This document shows, one piece after another, positions 47,340 through 54,558 of a DNA stretch of 64,000 nucleotides (its first letter is position 1; every line of letters begins with the position of its first letter). The stretch covers positions 89,688 to 153,687 of the forward strand of contig NZ_BMUT01000008.1 of assembly GCF_014650335.1 (NCBI RefSeq), read 5' to 3'. This DNA comes from Streptomyces hiroshimensis (lineage in GTDB: Bacteria > Actinomycetota > Actinomycetes > Streptomycetales > Streptomycetaceae). The notes below the pieces were generated by a model. The model saw nothing but the letters and a program-made list of their open reading frames with translations. It was not told the DNA's origin and made no database searches. Both the position numbers and the translations under genes were made by a program.

Positions 47340-47509
47340 CTTAGCCAGGTGTGCCGTCCGGCCGGTCTGCCGAAGCCGCCGCGTCGACCTGCTCCCACGG
47401 CACTCCGCCATGCGGTGGATCTCCACGGCGGCTTGCCTCCGCCGCATGGGGGAGGCGGCTCATACGCCGGCCCGATCCCTGCGCGCTGCGGATTCGGAAC
47501 AGTGATCCC

Positions 47510-47587
47510 ATGGCGATCAGCGAGACGAGTCCGACGACGGCGGCCGAGGGGCCTGTGCGAGCGGGCTGCGCGACGGGCCGGCCGTGA
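47510..47587 (+). CDS. Possible 25-residue ORF coupled to the DUF6191 gene
   Basis: ATG 47510 opens a short frame (MAISETSPTTAAEGPVRAGC and five more residues) whose TGA overlaps the GTG start of the next gene by 4 nt (GTGA). No clear ribosome-binding site precedes it. It could be a coupled leader, the remnant of a longer gene cut near the IS insertion, or chance. I do not recognise it. Confidence 0.25.
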   Translation: MAISETSPTTAAEGPVRAGCATGRP

Positions 47588-47940
47588 CGGTATGGCTCAT
47601 GTCGTTCCCGGCGTTCGCGTGTCTGCTGGTCTTGTTCGCCCTGGTGGAGAGCGCGTGGCGATGGCTCACGGGGCTGGGCTTGATCCCGTGGCTACGCAGG
47701 CGCACGGGCCGGTCGTTGTCGAACACGGCCTTCGATGAATTCACGGCGGTCGTGAACGGAAACAAGACGGTAGAGCTGGTGCAGCGGCGGGTGGAGCTGC
47801 TGCGGCGGGACGACGAGACCGACGGTGCGCCGCCTCGCTCCAGCATCGACCTGGCCAAGGGCACCGCGTTCATCGTGCTGCCGCAGGAAGCGGACAGCGT
47901 GTGCGCCGGCAGGCGCGATGCCCGTGGGGGCCTGCGGTGA
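47584..47940 (+). CDS. DUF6191 membrane protein
   Basis: A 118-residue protein with one N-terminal membrane helix (SFPAFACLLVLFALVESAW) and a short cytoplasmic part with the Streptomyces DUF6191 features SATGFDEF-like (here SNTAFDEFTAVVNGNKTVEL) and RRDDETDGAPPRSSIDL. Function is unknown. Its GTG overlaps the preceding short ORF, and its TGA overlaps the GTG of the DUF3995 gene (GTGA). The genes are therefore translationally coupled. Confidence 0.78.
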   Translation: MTVWLMSFPAFACLLVLFALVESAWRWLTGLGLIPWLRRRTGRSLSNTAFDEFTAVVNGNKTVELVQRRVELLRRDDETDGAPPRSSIDLAKGTAFIVLPQEADSVCAGRRDARGGLR

Positions 47941-48452
47941 GACGCCGACCGGAGGGAACGGGCGCAGGACCGTCCACACTGTGGGGGCGCATCGCATGCT
48001 TGTGGGCGGCCGCGTTCGCCGGGTTGCACTTCTACTGGGCCGTCGGCGGTGATGTCGGGCTGAGCATCTCCGCCGGTCCGCCGGCCACCGAGCGCCCGCT
48101 GTGGTTCGTCGTAGCCGGTTTGTGGGGTGTGGGCGCACTCTGCCTCCTCGGCGCCCTGCTGGCATGGCTGCTTGCCCGGTCCGCGCTCCGGGGCGTTCCC
48201 GCTCTGCCGGCAAGGTGGCTGGGATGGGGCGTCAGTGCGCTGCTGCTGGCACGTGGCATCGGTATCGAGGTGCTGCTGCTGACCGACGCGACGCACCTGG
48301 ACACCGCCGTGAGCGCGCGGCAGCGGGCCTGGACGCTGGCACTCTGGAACCCTTGGTTCATCGCCGGAGGACTGTCCTTCGGCCTCGCCACGCTCGCCGC
48401 TGCGAGGACGGCGGACCCGCGGGGTTTCGACCAGGCACGGCAGACTCGCTGA
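47937..48452 (+). CDS. DUF3995 membrane protein
   Basis: A 171-residue integral membrane protein with about four helices. The DUF3995 pattern is visible in LWAAAFAGLHFYWAVGGDVG and the later ALWNPWFIAGGLSFGLA. Function is unknown. GTG 47937 is chosen because it overlaps the upstream TGA by 4 nt. An upstream in-frame ATG would require a 36-nt overlap. It belongs with the DUF6191 gene just beyond the IS element. Confidence 0.8.
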   Translation: MRRRPEGTGAGPSTLWGRIACLWAAAFAGLHFYWAVGGDVGLSISAGPPATERPLWFVVAGLWGVGALCLLGALLAWLLARSALRGVPALPARWLGWGVSALLLARGIGIEVLLLTDATHLDTAVSARQRAWTLALWNPWFIAGGLSFGLATLAAARTADPRGFDQARQTR

Positions 48453-48632
48453 CCTATCGGACGCGCCTTGGCAGGGCCCGCGGCTCGTACTGCCCTTGCG
48501 CTCCGGCAGCGGCTGGCGGGGGAGCGGGCTGCTGCCGCGATGTGGCGCCCCCCTCCCCTCCCCTCCCCTTGCTGCCAGCCTGTCTTGACGCTCGCCCCCA
48601 CGGCCCGCGAGCCGACCCGAGAGCCAAGCCCG

Positions 48633-48824
48633 TCAGAGCAGGTGGTCGGCCTTGCCCGCCTTGATGTCGCGGATCAGCGCGCGCAGGGCGTCGCGGCTGT
48701 CGGTTACGTAGTGATCCTCGGCCCCGGATACGGCTATGTAGGCGTTCCCGACGGCGTCGGTGCCTATGCGGAAGCAATTCGCTCCCTCACCGCAGAAGGC
48801 CTCTTCCCAAGTGATCATTGACAT
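48633..48824 (-). CDS. DUF397 (BldB-like) protein
   Basis: A 63-residue DUF397 protein (WEEAFCGEGANCFRIG, IAVSGAEDHYVTDSRDALRALIRDIKAG). DUF397 includes BldB and the many small partners of WhiJ/Scr1-type regulators, which have recently been described as toxin-antitoxin-like pairs. It starts 10 nt after the stop of the HTH gene, so both are in one operon. It would act as a small dimeric partner that modulates the DNA-binding protein. Confidence 0.9.
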   Translation of the reverse strand: MSMITWEEAFCGEGANCFRIGTDAVGNAYIAVSGAEDHYVTDSRDALRALIRDIKAGKADHLL

Positions 48825-48834
48825 GCAGCGTTCC

Positions 48835-49686
48835 CTAGAGCTGGTGGACGATATCGCGGATGAAGTCCTGTGACGGCCCTGGTGCGAGCGTCACCGTCTC
48901 CAACTGCTCCAGCTGGGTACGGTACTTCTTGAGCTGCATCTCCGAATCGAGGAAATCCGGACCGTGAGAGCAGTCGAGTTCGGCTACGTCGAGTTGAGGG
49001 ACCACGGCCTCGGCGTAGACGACCGAGTGGCCTGCTCCGGGGAATCCGCCGTTTCGGAACGGGATGGCCCGCAGCGTCACGTTGTCGTGGCAGCTCGCGT
49101 CGAGGAGGTGGGTGAGCTGTCGGCGGGACACGTCTCGGCCGCCGAACTCCATACGCAGCGCCGCTTCATGGACGATCACGTCTACCTGAGGCGGGTTTGC
49201 CTTGCCGAGGACCTGTGCGCGGTCCATGCGGTGGGCTACGCGGGCTTCGATCTCAGCCTTGGGCAGGCGAGGCACGACGTGCTCGAAGAGTGCACGAGCA
49301 TGGTCTTCGATCTGTAGCAGCCCCGGAAGGTGCACAGTCAATGCGATCCGCAGCCGCGTGGCGTGCCATTCCATCTCCGCGATATCCAGAAAGCTGACCG
49401 GCAGCGCCCCGCGGTAGGACTCCCACCAGCCCTTCCCGCGCTCCGCGGCCATCGCGGCCAATGCCTCGACCAACTCTGCGTCGGTGCACCCGTAGTTACT
49501 GGCGAGAATGCGTACCCGGTCAGCACTGATCCCTGAGCGTCCCGACTCCATGTTCGGCACGTTCGTGCGAGGGACTCCCAGCAGGCCGGCCGCGAACTCT
49601 GTGGTCATGCCCGCGGCAGTGCGCATCTTCCGCAGCTCGATGCCGAGCCGCTTCTGACGCGCTGTTGGCGTGCTTCTAGGGGGCAT
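48835..49686 (-). CDS. WhiJ-type HTH regulator (DUF5753)
   Basis: A 283-residue regulator. A Xre/HipB helix-turn-helix at about residues 12-70 (LRKMRTAAGMTTEFAAGLLGV, NMESGRSGISADRVRIL) precedes a DUF5753 (Scr1-type) domain (VHLPGLLQIEDHARALF, FLDSEMQLKKY). These occur in Streptomyces with a DUF397 gene and often an AbaA-like ATPase, as here. S. coelicolor WhiJ influences sporulation. ATG 49686 has GGGAG 6 nt upstream. A perfect 12-bp palindrome lies about 95 bp upstream in the divergent control region. Confidence 0.9.
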   Translation of the reverse strand: MPPRSTPTARQKRLGIELRKMRTAAGMTTEFAAGLLGVPRTNVPNMESGRSGISADRVRILASNYGCTDAELVEALAAMAAERGKGWWESYRGALPVSFLDIAEMEWHATRLRIALTVHLPGLLQIEDHARALFEHVVPRLPKAEIEARVAHRMDRAQVLGKANPPQVDVIVHEAALRMEFGGRDVSRRQLTHLLDASCHDNVTLRAIPFRNGGFPGAGHSVVYAEAVVPQLDVAELDCSHGPDFLDSEMQLKKYRTQLEQLETVTLAPGPSQDFIRDIVHQL

Positions 49687-49781
49687 GCGTTCTCCCTGCT
49701 CCGGGCTGGCCGACGTCGGGAGCAGTCTGCCCGCGTCGCGATCGCCCGGTCCACCGAAGGGTGATGACTTCACGAGACCGT

Positions 49782-49793
49782 AGTACATGTACT
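49782..49793. promoter_or_regulatory. Perfect palindrome in the divergent whiJ-like/abaA-like region
   Basis: AGTACATGTACT is a perfect 12-bp palindrome in the 289-bp gap between the divergent HTH and HATPase genes. It is the best candidate operator for the WhiJ-type protein. The rest of the gap shows no other gene. Confidence 0.5.
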
Positions 49794-49975
49794 CCGTCAT
49801 GTCCTACAGTCGGTATCGCATCGCACACGCAACGGCGTCCTGGCCGGAAGCGCATCGCGCGAGCATGCCCGCGTCCTCCTGCCCTGGGAGGGGCCTGCCC
49901 GCGTCAGGGAGACAGGCCACCGGCCCGGCGCCGCACCGCAGGGTCTACACCACACCCCACCCCGGGAGCCGCCCC

Positions 49976-50503
49976 ATGCTGCCCTCCACCGAAGCCGACC
50001 GTCCCCTCTGCCCCCTCGTCACTCCCGCCCCACTCAACCCTTCCACCCTCGCCACCACCCACCGCCCCGCCTACATCCCCCGTTCCTCCGACCCCTCCGC
50101 CCTCGCCTACAGCTTCACCGTTCCCGGTGACCCCCGGTCCGCCGCCGTCGTCCGGGCCACCGTCCGCAGCGTCCTGCGCACCCACGGGCTCACTGCCATC
50201 GAAGAGGCCGCCCTTTCCGTGGCCGGGGAACTCGTCGCCTGCGCGACGCGATTCGCGCCCGGGCAGGACATCTACCACTCCCTCCGCTGGTGCGACGGCG
50301 CCCTCCGTATCGTCAACTGGGACGCCCACCACGCCCACTCCGACACCCGCCAGGCCGCTCGCTGCACCGCCTGCCGCAAGCGCACCCTCCTGCTCCTCGC
50401 CGCCGTCGTCCACGAGTGCCGCGGCACCTGGGGCATCAGCAAGGCCGGCTCCACCGCCGAGGGCACCCGGGTCTGGGCCCGGCTCCCCCTCCCCGGCGCC
50501 TGA
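49976..50503 (+). CDS. HATPase-domain protein (AbaA-like)
   Basis: A 175-residue GHKL-type ATPase-like protein (AAVVRATVRSVLRTHGL, AALSVAGELVACATRFAP as the N-box region, and ending GTRVWARLPLPGA). The N-box asparagine position is replaced (GELVACAT instead of ELVTNA), so ATP binding may be altered. It contains a CTACRK segment not usual for RsbW. Such ATPase genes sit beside WhiJ/DUF397 pairs in many Streptomyces loci, including abaA. ATG 49976 has GGGAG 7 nt upstream. It is divergent from the HTH gene. Confidence 0.75.
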   Translation: MLPSTEADRPLCPLVTPAPLNPSTLATTHRPAYIPRSSDPSALAYSFTVPGDPRSAAVVRATVRSVLRTHGLTAIEEAALSVAGELVACATRFAPGQDIYHSLRWCDGALRIVNWDAHHAHSDTRQAARCTACRKRTLLLLAAVVHECRGTWGISKAGSTAEGTRVWARLPLPGA

Positions 50504-50626
50504 ATGGAAACGGAACGGCCCGCCCCGGGACCTGGCTCGGCAGCCGCACCGCGAAAATGCGTGATGCGCTCGCCCGTGCCAGGGTGATTGAGGACCCGCC
50601 CCGCTCACCCAGGAAGAGTGATCCTC

Positions 50627-50815
50627 ATGGGCATCAAGGACGAGATGCAAGGCAAGGCGCAACAGGCCAGGGAGAAGCTGCAGGGCAAGCAGGACGAGGC
50701 GTCGCAGCGCGGCCAGAGCGAGCAGGAGCGCCTGCGCCAGAGGGCCGAAGAGGCCAGGCAGCAGGGCCAGCGGTCCTTCGACGACATCCAGGACGAGATG
50801 GACGACCGGCGCTGA
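50627..50815 (+). CDS. CsbD-family stress protein
   Basis: A 62-residue, highly charged helical protein (MGIKDEMQGKAQQAREKLQG, many Gln/Glu/Arg), typical of CsbD-like general stress proteins. Its function is unknown, but such genes are usually under stress sigma control. ATG 50627 has AGGAAGAG 8 nt upstream. A bidirectional hairpin follows. Confidence 0.85.
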   Translation: MGIKDEMQGKAQQAREKLQGKQDEASQRGQSEQERLRQRAEEARQQGQRSFDDIQDEMDDRR

Positions 50816-50834
50816 CATCCCCGTCCCACACCTT

Positions 50835-50868
50835 GGCCTGCACCACCAGCACAGAGGTGGTGCAGGCC
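50835..50868. terminator. Bidirectional hairpin between csbD-like and methyltransferase genes
   Basis: GGCCTGCACCACC (50835-50847), an 8-nt loop and GGTGGTGCAGGCC (50856-50868) form a perfect 13-bp stem between two convergent genes. Confidence 0.85.
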
Positions 50869-50875
50869 GCTGGCC

Positions 50876-52021
50876 TCAGGGCACGGGCCAGGAAGGCCCG
50901 TCCGGCTCGTGGGCCCAGACGCGGTCGCCGCCGGCGTCCACGGTGAGCCCGAGGGCTGTAAGGCCGGGCGCCCCGGCCGCCTTCCAGGCCGTCAGGGCCT
51001 CCGCGGCTTCGGTCAAGAGCCTTCGCGTTCCCCACTGGCGTCCGCGCCCGTCGGGCTTCCACGCGGCCCAGGAGGACCCGTCGCGTGCCTCCAGCCACCA
51101 CGTCTCCTCGCCGAAGACGAGGCGGGTGCCCGGCACGAGGACGTGGTAGAGGAATTCGGCGCCCAGCTCGGTCTTGACGGGCGACAGGTCGGCATCGGTG
51201 CGGACGCGTTCCGACTCGGACAGGGTGGCCTTGACGACGGGCCGGAGGTCGGCCGCCTCGGTGCCGCGCTGACCGCGCAGGACCATGAAGGACATCGCGT
51301 CCACGATCGGGCCGGACGCGGTCTTGCCGTCGTCGGCGACGACCAGGCGCGGCAGGGCCAGGCCCCGGTAGGGAGTGAGGATGACGCCCCCCGGGCGGGT
51401 CTGCTCGATCCAGGCCCGGGGGACGCGGTTGGCGGAGGCGGTGCACAGGACACGGTCGTACGGGGCGCCGGCGGGCCACCCCTGCTCGCCGTCCCCGGCG
51501 ACCGCCTGGACGTCCGGATATCCGGCCGTGTCGAGGTTGCGGCGGGCGGTGGCGGCGAGACGGTCGTCCACTTCGAGGGTGAAGAGGTTGCGGGCCCCGG
51601 TGCGTTCGGCGATCAGCGCGGAGTCGTAGCCGGAGCCGGTGCCGATGTGCAGGACCCGGTGACGGGGGCGCAGGTCGAGGTGGCAGAGCTGACGGACGAC
51701 GACGCGGGGCGCGGACAGGGACGAGGTGAACCGTCCTGGCGCCCCGGGCTCCAGCAGGGTGGCGCCGTCGTCGAGCTGGGTGATCAGTGACCGGTCGGGG
51801 GCGTAGACCGCGTTCGCCCACGCGCGGGCGTCGGTGGCGTAGTCGATGACCTCCTGGCCGCCGTTGCCCCCGGGGTCCGAGACCCGGATACGGGCGGGTG
51901 CGAACCTCTCCCGCTCGACCTTCTCGAAGACCTCACGGACCCACGGGGCCCCGAACTGGTCCTCCGCCTGGAGGGCGTCGGCGCAGCGTCGGCGCAGCGC
52001 CGTGTAGTCGGGGCCGGTCAC
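50876..52021 (-). CDS. PCMT-like methyltransferase
   Basis: A 381-residue protein whose N-terminal two-thirds resemble protein-L-isoaspartate O-methyltransferase (RHRVLHIGTGSGYDSALIAE as SAM motif I; PYDRVLCTASANRVPRAWIEQTRPGG around the post-motif region). The C-terminal 130 residues are the extension seen in Streptomyces stand-alone and RiPP-associated PCMT homologues. The substrate is unknown. GTG 52021 is chosen because its GTGA overlaps the stop of a 19-codon ORF with a strong ribosome-binding site, implying translational coupling. Confidence 0.82.
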   Translation of the reverse strand: MTGPDYTALRRRCADALQAEDQFGAPWVREVFEKVERERFAPARIRVSDPGGNGGQEVIDYATDARAWANAVYAPDRSLITQLDDGATLLEPGAPGRFTSSLSAPRVVVRQLCHLDLRPRHRVLHIGTGSGYDSALIAERTGARNLFTLEVDDRLAATARRNLDTAGYPDVQAVAGDGEQGWPAGAPYDRVLCTASANRVPRAWIEQTRPGGVILTPYRGLALPRLVVADDGKTASGPIVDAMSFMVLRGQRGTEAADLRPVVKATLSESERVRTDADLSPVKTELGAEFLYHVLVPGTRLVFGEETWWLEARDGSSWAAWKPDGRGRQWGTRRLLTEAAEALTAWKAAGAPGLTALGLTVDAGGDRVWAHEPDGPSWPVP

Positions 52022-52077
52022 CGGCGGAAGGGGGCGCCGCCGAGGCCCTCTCGCTGCTGGTCGTCCTGGCGGCCCAT
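52018..52077 (-). CDS. 19-residue ORF coupled to the methyltransferase
   Basis: ATG 52077 follows GGGGAGG (52083-52089) with a 5-nt spacer, a near-ideal site. It encodes MGRQDDQQREGLGGAPFRR before TGA, which overlaps the methyltransferase GTG (GTGA). The methyltransferase itself has no better ribosome-binding site, so this ORF is probably translated, either as a leader or as a small peptide. No cysteine or known RiPP motif is present. I do not recognise it. Confidence 0.5.
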   Translation of the reverse strand: MGRQDDQQREGLGGAPFRR

Positions 52078-52149
52078 CACAGCCTCCCCGGGTCATGTGG
52101 CGGGTCCAGTGTGCCGGGGTCCGAGGGGGGCCGGGAAGAGGGCACGGGA

Positions 52150-52184
52150 ACGGCCCGCCCCGGTAGATCCCCGGGGCGGGCCGT
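52150..52184. terminator. Hairpin terminator of the chorismatase operon
   Basis: ACGGCCCGCCCCGG (52150-52163) and CCGGGGCGGGCCGT (52171-52184) form a perfect 14-bp stem with a 7-nt loop, located 38 nt after the MFS gene stop. In the leftward direction it would end the four-gene operon. Confidence 0.8.
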
Positions 52185-52222
52185 ATAAGCCGAGGCCGCC
52201 GTTCGTCCGGCGGTCTCGTTCG

Positions 52223-53428
52223 TTACTCCTGTCGGGCCAGGCGCGCCACGAACACCGTGCCCAGCAGCGCCGCGCCCGCCACCACCAGGCCGAGCAGGGA
52301 GGCGCTGAAGCCGATGCCCTTCGCGTCGCTGAGGTAGCCGGTGCCGACCGGGAGGATGCCGGCGAAGAGGTAGCCCCACGCGCTCAGGGCCGCGTTGGAC
52401 TCGGCCAGCCGGGGCGCCGGGACGCGCGCGTTCAGCAGGGAGAAGCCGCCGAGCTGGCCCATGCCCTGGCCGGTGCCGGCCAGTACGGCGGCGGCGAGCA
52501 GCAGCCAGATCGACTCGGCGTGCACGGCGAGGATCACCAGCAGCATGCCCGCGGCGGTCGCGACCGTCGCCACGGCGAGGAGCCGGTGGGGGCGCCACCG
52601 GCTCACGAAGAACTGCACGCCGGTCGACGCGCCGAACATGACGAACGCCGAACCGCCCGCCACGATCCGGTTCGTCGTGCCGAGGAGGTCGGCCAGCATG
52701 GACGGTCCGAGGGCCAGCAGGAACGAGGTGCCGGTCATGCCGGGCATGTAGGCGGCCAGGCCGGCCAGCAGGTCCCGCCGGTTGGGGCGGGGCACGGAAG
52801 GCATCCGCAGCCACGAGCCGCCGGCGCCGTTGCGGCGCACCTGCGGCAGGGTGCGGATGACCAGCAGGGCCGACAGCAGCAGGACGGCCTCGGCGACGAA
52901 CACCGTCACCGTCGGGGCCGGGAGCAGCTGGGCGGCGCAGCCGGCCAGGAGCGGACCCGACGCCAGGCCGGCGCCCATGGCCACCGATCCGGCCAGCGAG
53001 GCCTGCCGGCGCCGGTCGGGGCCGCCGACGTCCGACACCGCCGCCATGCCCGCCGCGACCACGCCGCCCACCGCGAGGCCGGTCAGCAGCCGCGCCGCGA
53101 TCAGGGCGGCGACGCTCCCGGCCGTCGCGTACAGCAGGCAGGCGAGGAGGGCGGAGAGCACGGCCGGGACGAGGACGGTCCGTCGTCCGTAGCGGTCCGA
53201 GAGCACGCCGGCGACCGGCAGGGCCACCAGCAGCCCGCCGATGTACGAGGCGAAGACGACGGTCAGGGTGCCGGTCCCGAAGCCGATCCGGTGCTGCCAC
53301 AGGACGAACATCGGGGTCGGCGCGTTCGAGAGCATGAAGACGGCCGTCAGGGGCCAGGCGGCGAGCCAGACGCTGCGCTGCCCGGACCGTGAGTGCCGTG
53401 CGGTGCCGGTCTGCTGGACGGCGCTCAT
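52223..53428 (-). CDS. MFS transporter (probable exporter)
   Basis: A 401-residue, 12-helix major facilitator protein. The motif between TM2 and TM3 is GVLSDRYGRRTVLV. VAMGAGLASGPLLAG and later helices resemble drug:H+ antiporters. ATG 53428 overlaps the stop of the LLM oxidoreductase gene (ATGA), so it is the last gene of the chorismatase-DAHP synthase-oxidoreductase operon. It is the likely exporter of the pathway product, although this is inferred from context. A hairpin terminator follows. Confidence 0.87.
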   Translation of the reverse strand: MSAVQQTGTARHSRSGQRSVWLAAWPLTAVFMLSNAPTPMFVLWQHRIGFGTGTLTVVFASYIGGLLVALPVAGVLSDRYGRRTVLVPAVLSALLACLLYATAGSVAALIAARLLTGLAVGGVVAAGMAAVSDVGGPDRRRQASLAGSVAMGAGLASGPLLAGCAAQLLPAPTVTVFVAEAVLLLSALLVIRTLPQVRRNGAGGSWLRMPSVPRPNRRDLLAGLAAYMPGMTGTSFLLALGPSMLADLLGTTNRIVAGGSAFVMFGASTGVQFFVSRWRPHRLLAVATVATAAGMLLVILAVHAESIWLLLAAAVLAGTGQGMGQLGGFSLLNARVPAPRLAESNAALSAWGYLFAGILPVGTGYLSDAKGIGFSASLLGLVVAGAALLGTVFVARLARQE

Positions 53429-54411
53429 GCGAGGCCGCGCAGCAGCGGCAGCAGCTCCTCCGCGGTGCGCTCCAGCGCGGCTCTGTAGCTCGGCTCGTGG
53501 AGGTCGGGGGTGGGCAGGCGCAGGATGATGTGACGGGCGCCCGCGGCGACGTACCCGCCGAGCCACTCGGCGACCTGCTCGGGGGTGCCGCCGAAGATGC
53601 CCTGGGTGGTGCGCATGGTGGGCAGGTCGAGGCGGTAGTAGGCGCCGAAGTAGGCCTTCAGCGTCTCCTCGGCCTTCTCCATGCTCCGGTCCACGGCGAC
53701 CGAGAGGTAGACGGCGCCGGTGACGTCGGAGGCGGGGCGCCCCGCGGCCTCGCGGGCCTCCTGCACCCGCAGCCAGCCCTTCTCGTAGTTGGCGGCCGTG
53801 GTGCTGGTGGGCATCCAGCCGTCGTAGATCCGCCCGGTGCGCTCCAGCATCTTCTCGCCGCCGTGCGCCATCCACAGCGGGGGTCCGGCCGGCCGGTCCG
53901 TGACGGGCAGCAGCGCCACGTCCTTCAGCTGGTAGTACTTCCCGTCGAACGAGACCGGCTCGCCCTCGGCGCGCCACAGGGCGCGGCAGATCTCCAGGGT
54001 CTCCCGCATGCGGCCGACCCGCTCGTTGAACGGGATGCCGTACGCCGCGAACTCGGCCTGGGTGGCGGGCGAGGAGAACCCGGAGCCCAGGCCCGTGATC
54101 AGGCGGCCGCCGGAGATCCGGTCCAGGCAGGCCAGTTCGTGGGCCAGGTGGACCGGCGGGCGCAGCGGCAGCAGCACCGCCGTGCCCAGCTGGACCCGCT
54201 CCGTGGTGGTGGCCGCCGCCGTCAGGGCGAGCACCGGGTTCATCCGGGAGCGGGCCAGCGGGGACTCGCCCGCCCATATCGAGTCGTACCCCAGTTGTTC
54301 GATCTTCCGGCTCAGTTCGCCGAGGTGGCGGGGGTAGTCGTTGCGTTCGACGACGGATTCGCGTCCGGGGAGGACGACACCGATACGGAGGTCGGTGGGC
54401 GTCTGGGGCAC
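53425..54411 (-). CDS. LLM-class flavin-dependent oxidoreductase
   Basis: A 328-residue bacterial-luciferase-like TIM barrel protein (LRIGVVLPGRESVV, GYDSIWAGESPLARSRMNPV, LACLDRISGGRLITGLGSGF). Members use FMN or coenzyme F420 as monooxygenases, dehydrogenases or reductases. The cofactor cannot be settled here. In this operon it probably modifies the aromatic or dienoic product of the chorismatase. GTG 54411 has AGGAA 6 nt upstream. A 128-bp spacer with tandem copies of the end of the upstream gene separates it from the DAHP synthase gene. Confidence 0.88.
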   Translation of the reverse strand: MPQTPTDLRIGVVLPGRESVVERNDYPRHLGELSRKIEQLGYDSIWAGESPLARSRMNPVLALTAAATTTERVQLGTAVLLPLRPPVHLAHELACLDRISGGRLITGLGSGFSSPATQAEFAAYGIPFNERVGRMRETLEICRALWRAEGEPVSFDGKYYQLKDVALLPVTDRPAGPPLWMAHGGEKMLERTGRIYDGWMPTSTTAANYEKGWLRVQEAREAAGRPASDVTGAVYLSVAVDRSMEKAEETLKAYFGAYYRLDLPTMRTTQGIFGGTPEQVAEWLGGYVAAGARHIILRLPTPDLHEPSYRAALERTAEELLPLLRGLA

Positions 54412-54477
54412 GGTGTTCCTATCTGAGAGGTCCGGCGGGGGTGAGCGTCCGGCAAGGAGCTTGCCGGAGGTCCGGGG

Positions 54478-54558
54478 GTCAGGAGAAGACGGCGTCGGTC
54501 AGGAGGAGAAGGCGTCGGTCGGGAGAAGGCGGGCGTCGGTCAGGAGAAGACGGCGTCG
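54478..54558 (-). repeat. Four tandem copies of the DAHP synthase gene end
   Basis: A roughly 20-bp unit (GTCAGGAGAAGACGGCGTCG on the plus strand) is present four times at 54478, 54498, 54518 and 54539. The last copy is the genuine 3' end of the DAHP synthase gene and encodes DAVFS-stop. The other three lie downstream in the spacer and repeat the stop codon. Confidence 0.85.

Larger units (their letters stand above)
45992..47340. mobile_element. IS5-family insertion sequence with a passenger gene
   Basis: About 1.35 kb is bounded by perfect 17-bp inverted repeats, GCCCTGTCCGGCGGATC at 45992-46008 and its complement at 47323-47339. The flanks read CTAG on the left and TTAG on the right, in keeping with the YTAR target of IS5-group elements, although one base differs. 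Inside are a complete leftward transposase gene (46406-47293) and, between it and the left end, a rightward 116-codon gene unrelated to transposition. The transposase keeps all catalytic residues, so the element may be active. Confidence 0.75.

Noticed and set aside
49800..49975. 63-residue extension of the AbaA-like protein
   Set aside because: It spans the divergent promoter region, and GGGAG at 49964-49968 supports ATG 49976.
50588..50626. 13-residue extension of the CsbD protein
   Set aside because: It would include the ribosome-binding site AGGAAGAG itself. ATG 50627 fits the family start.
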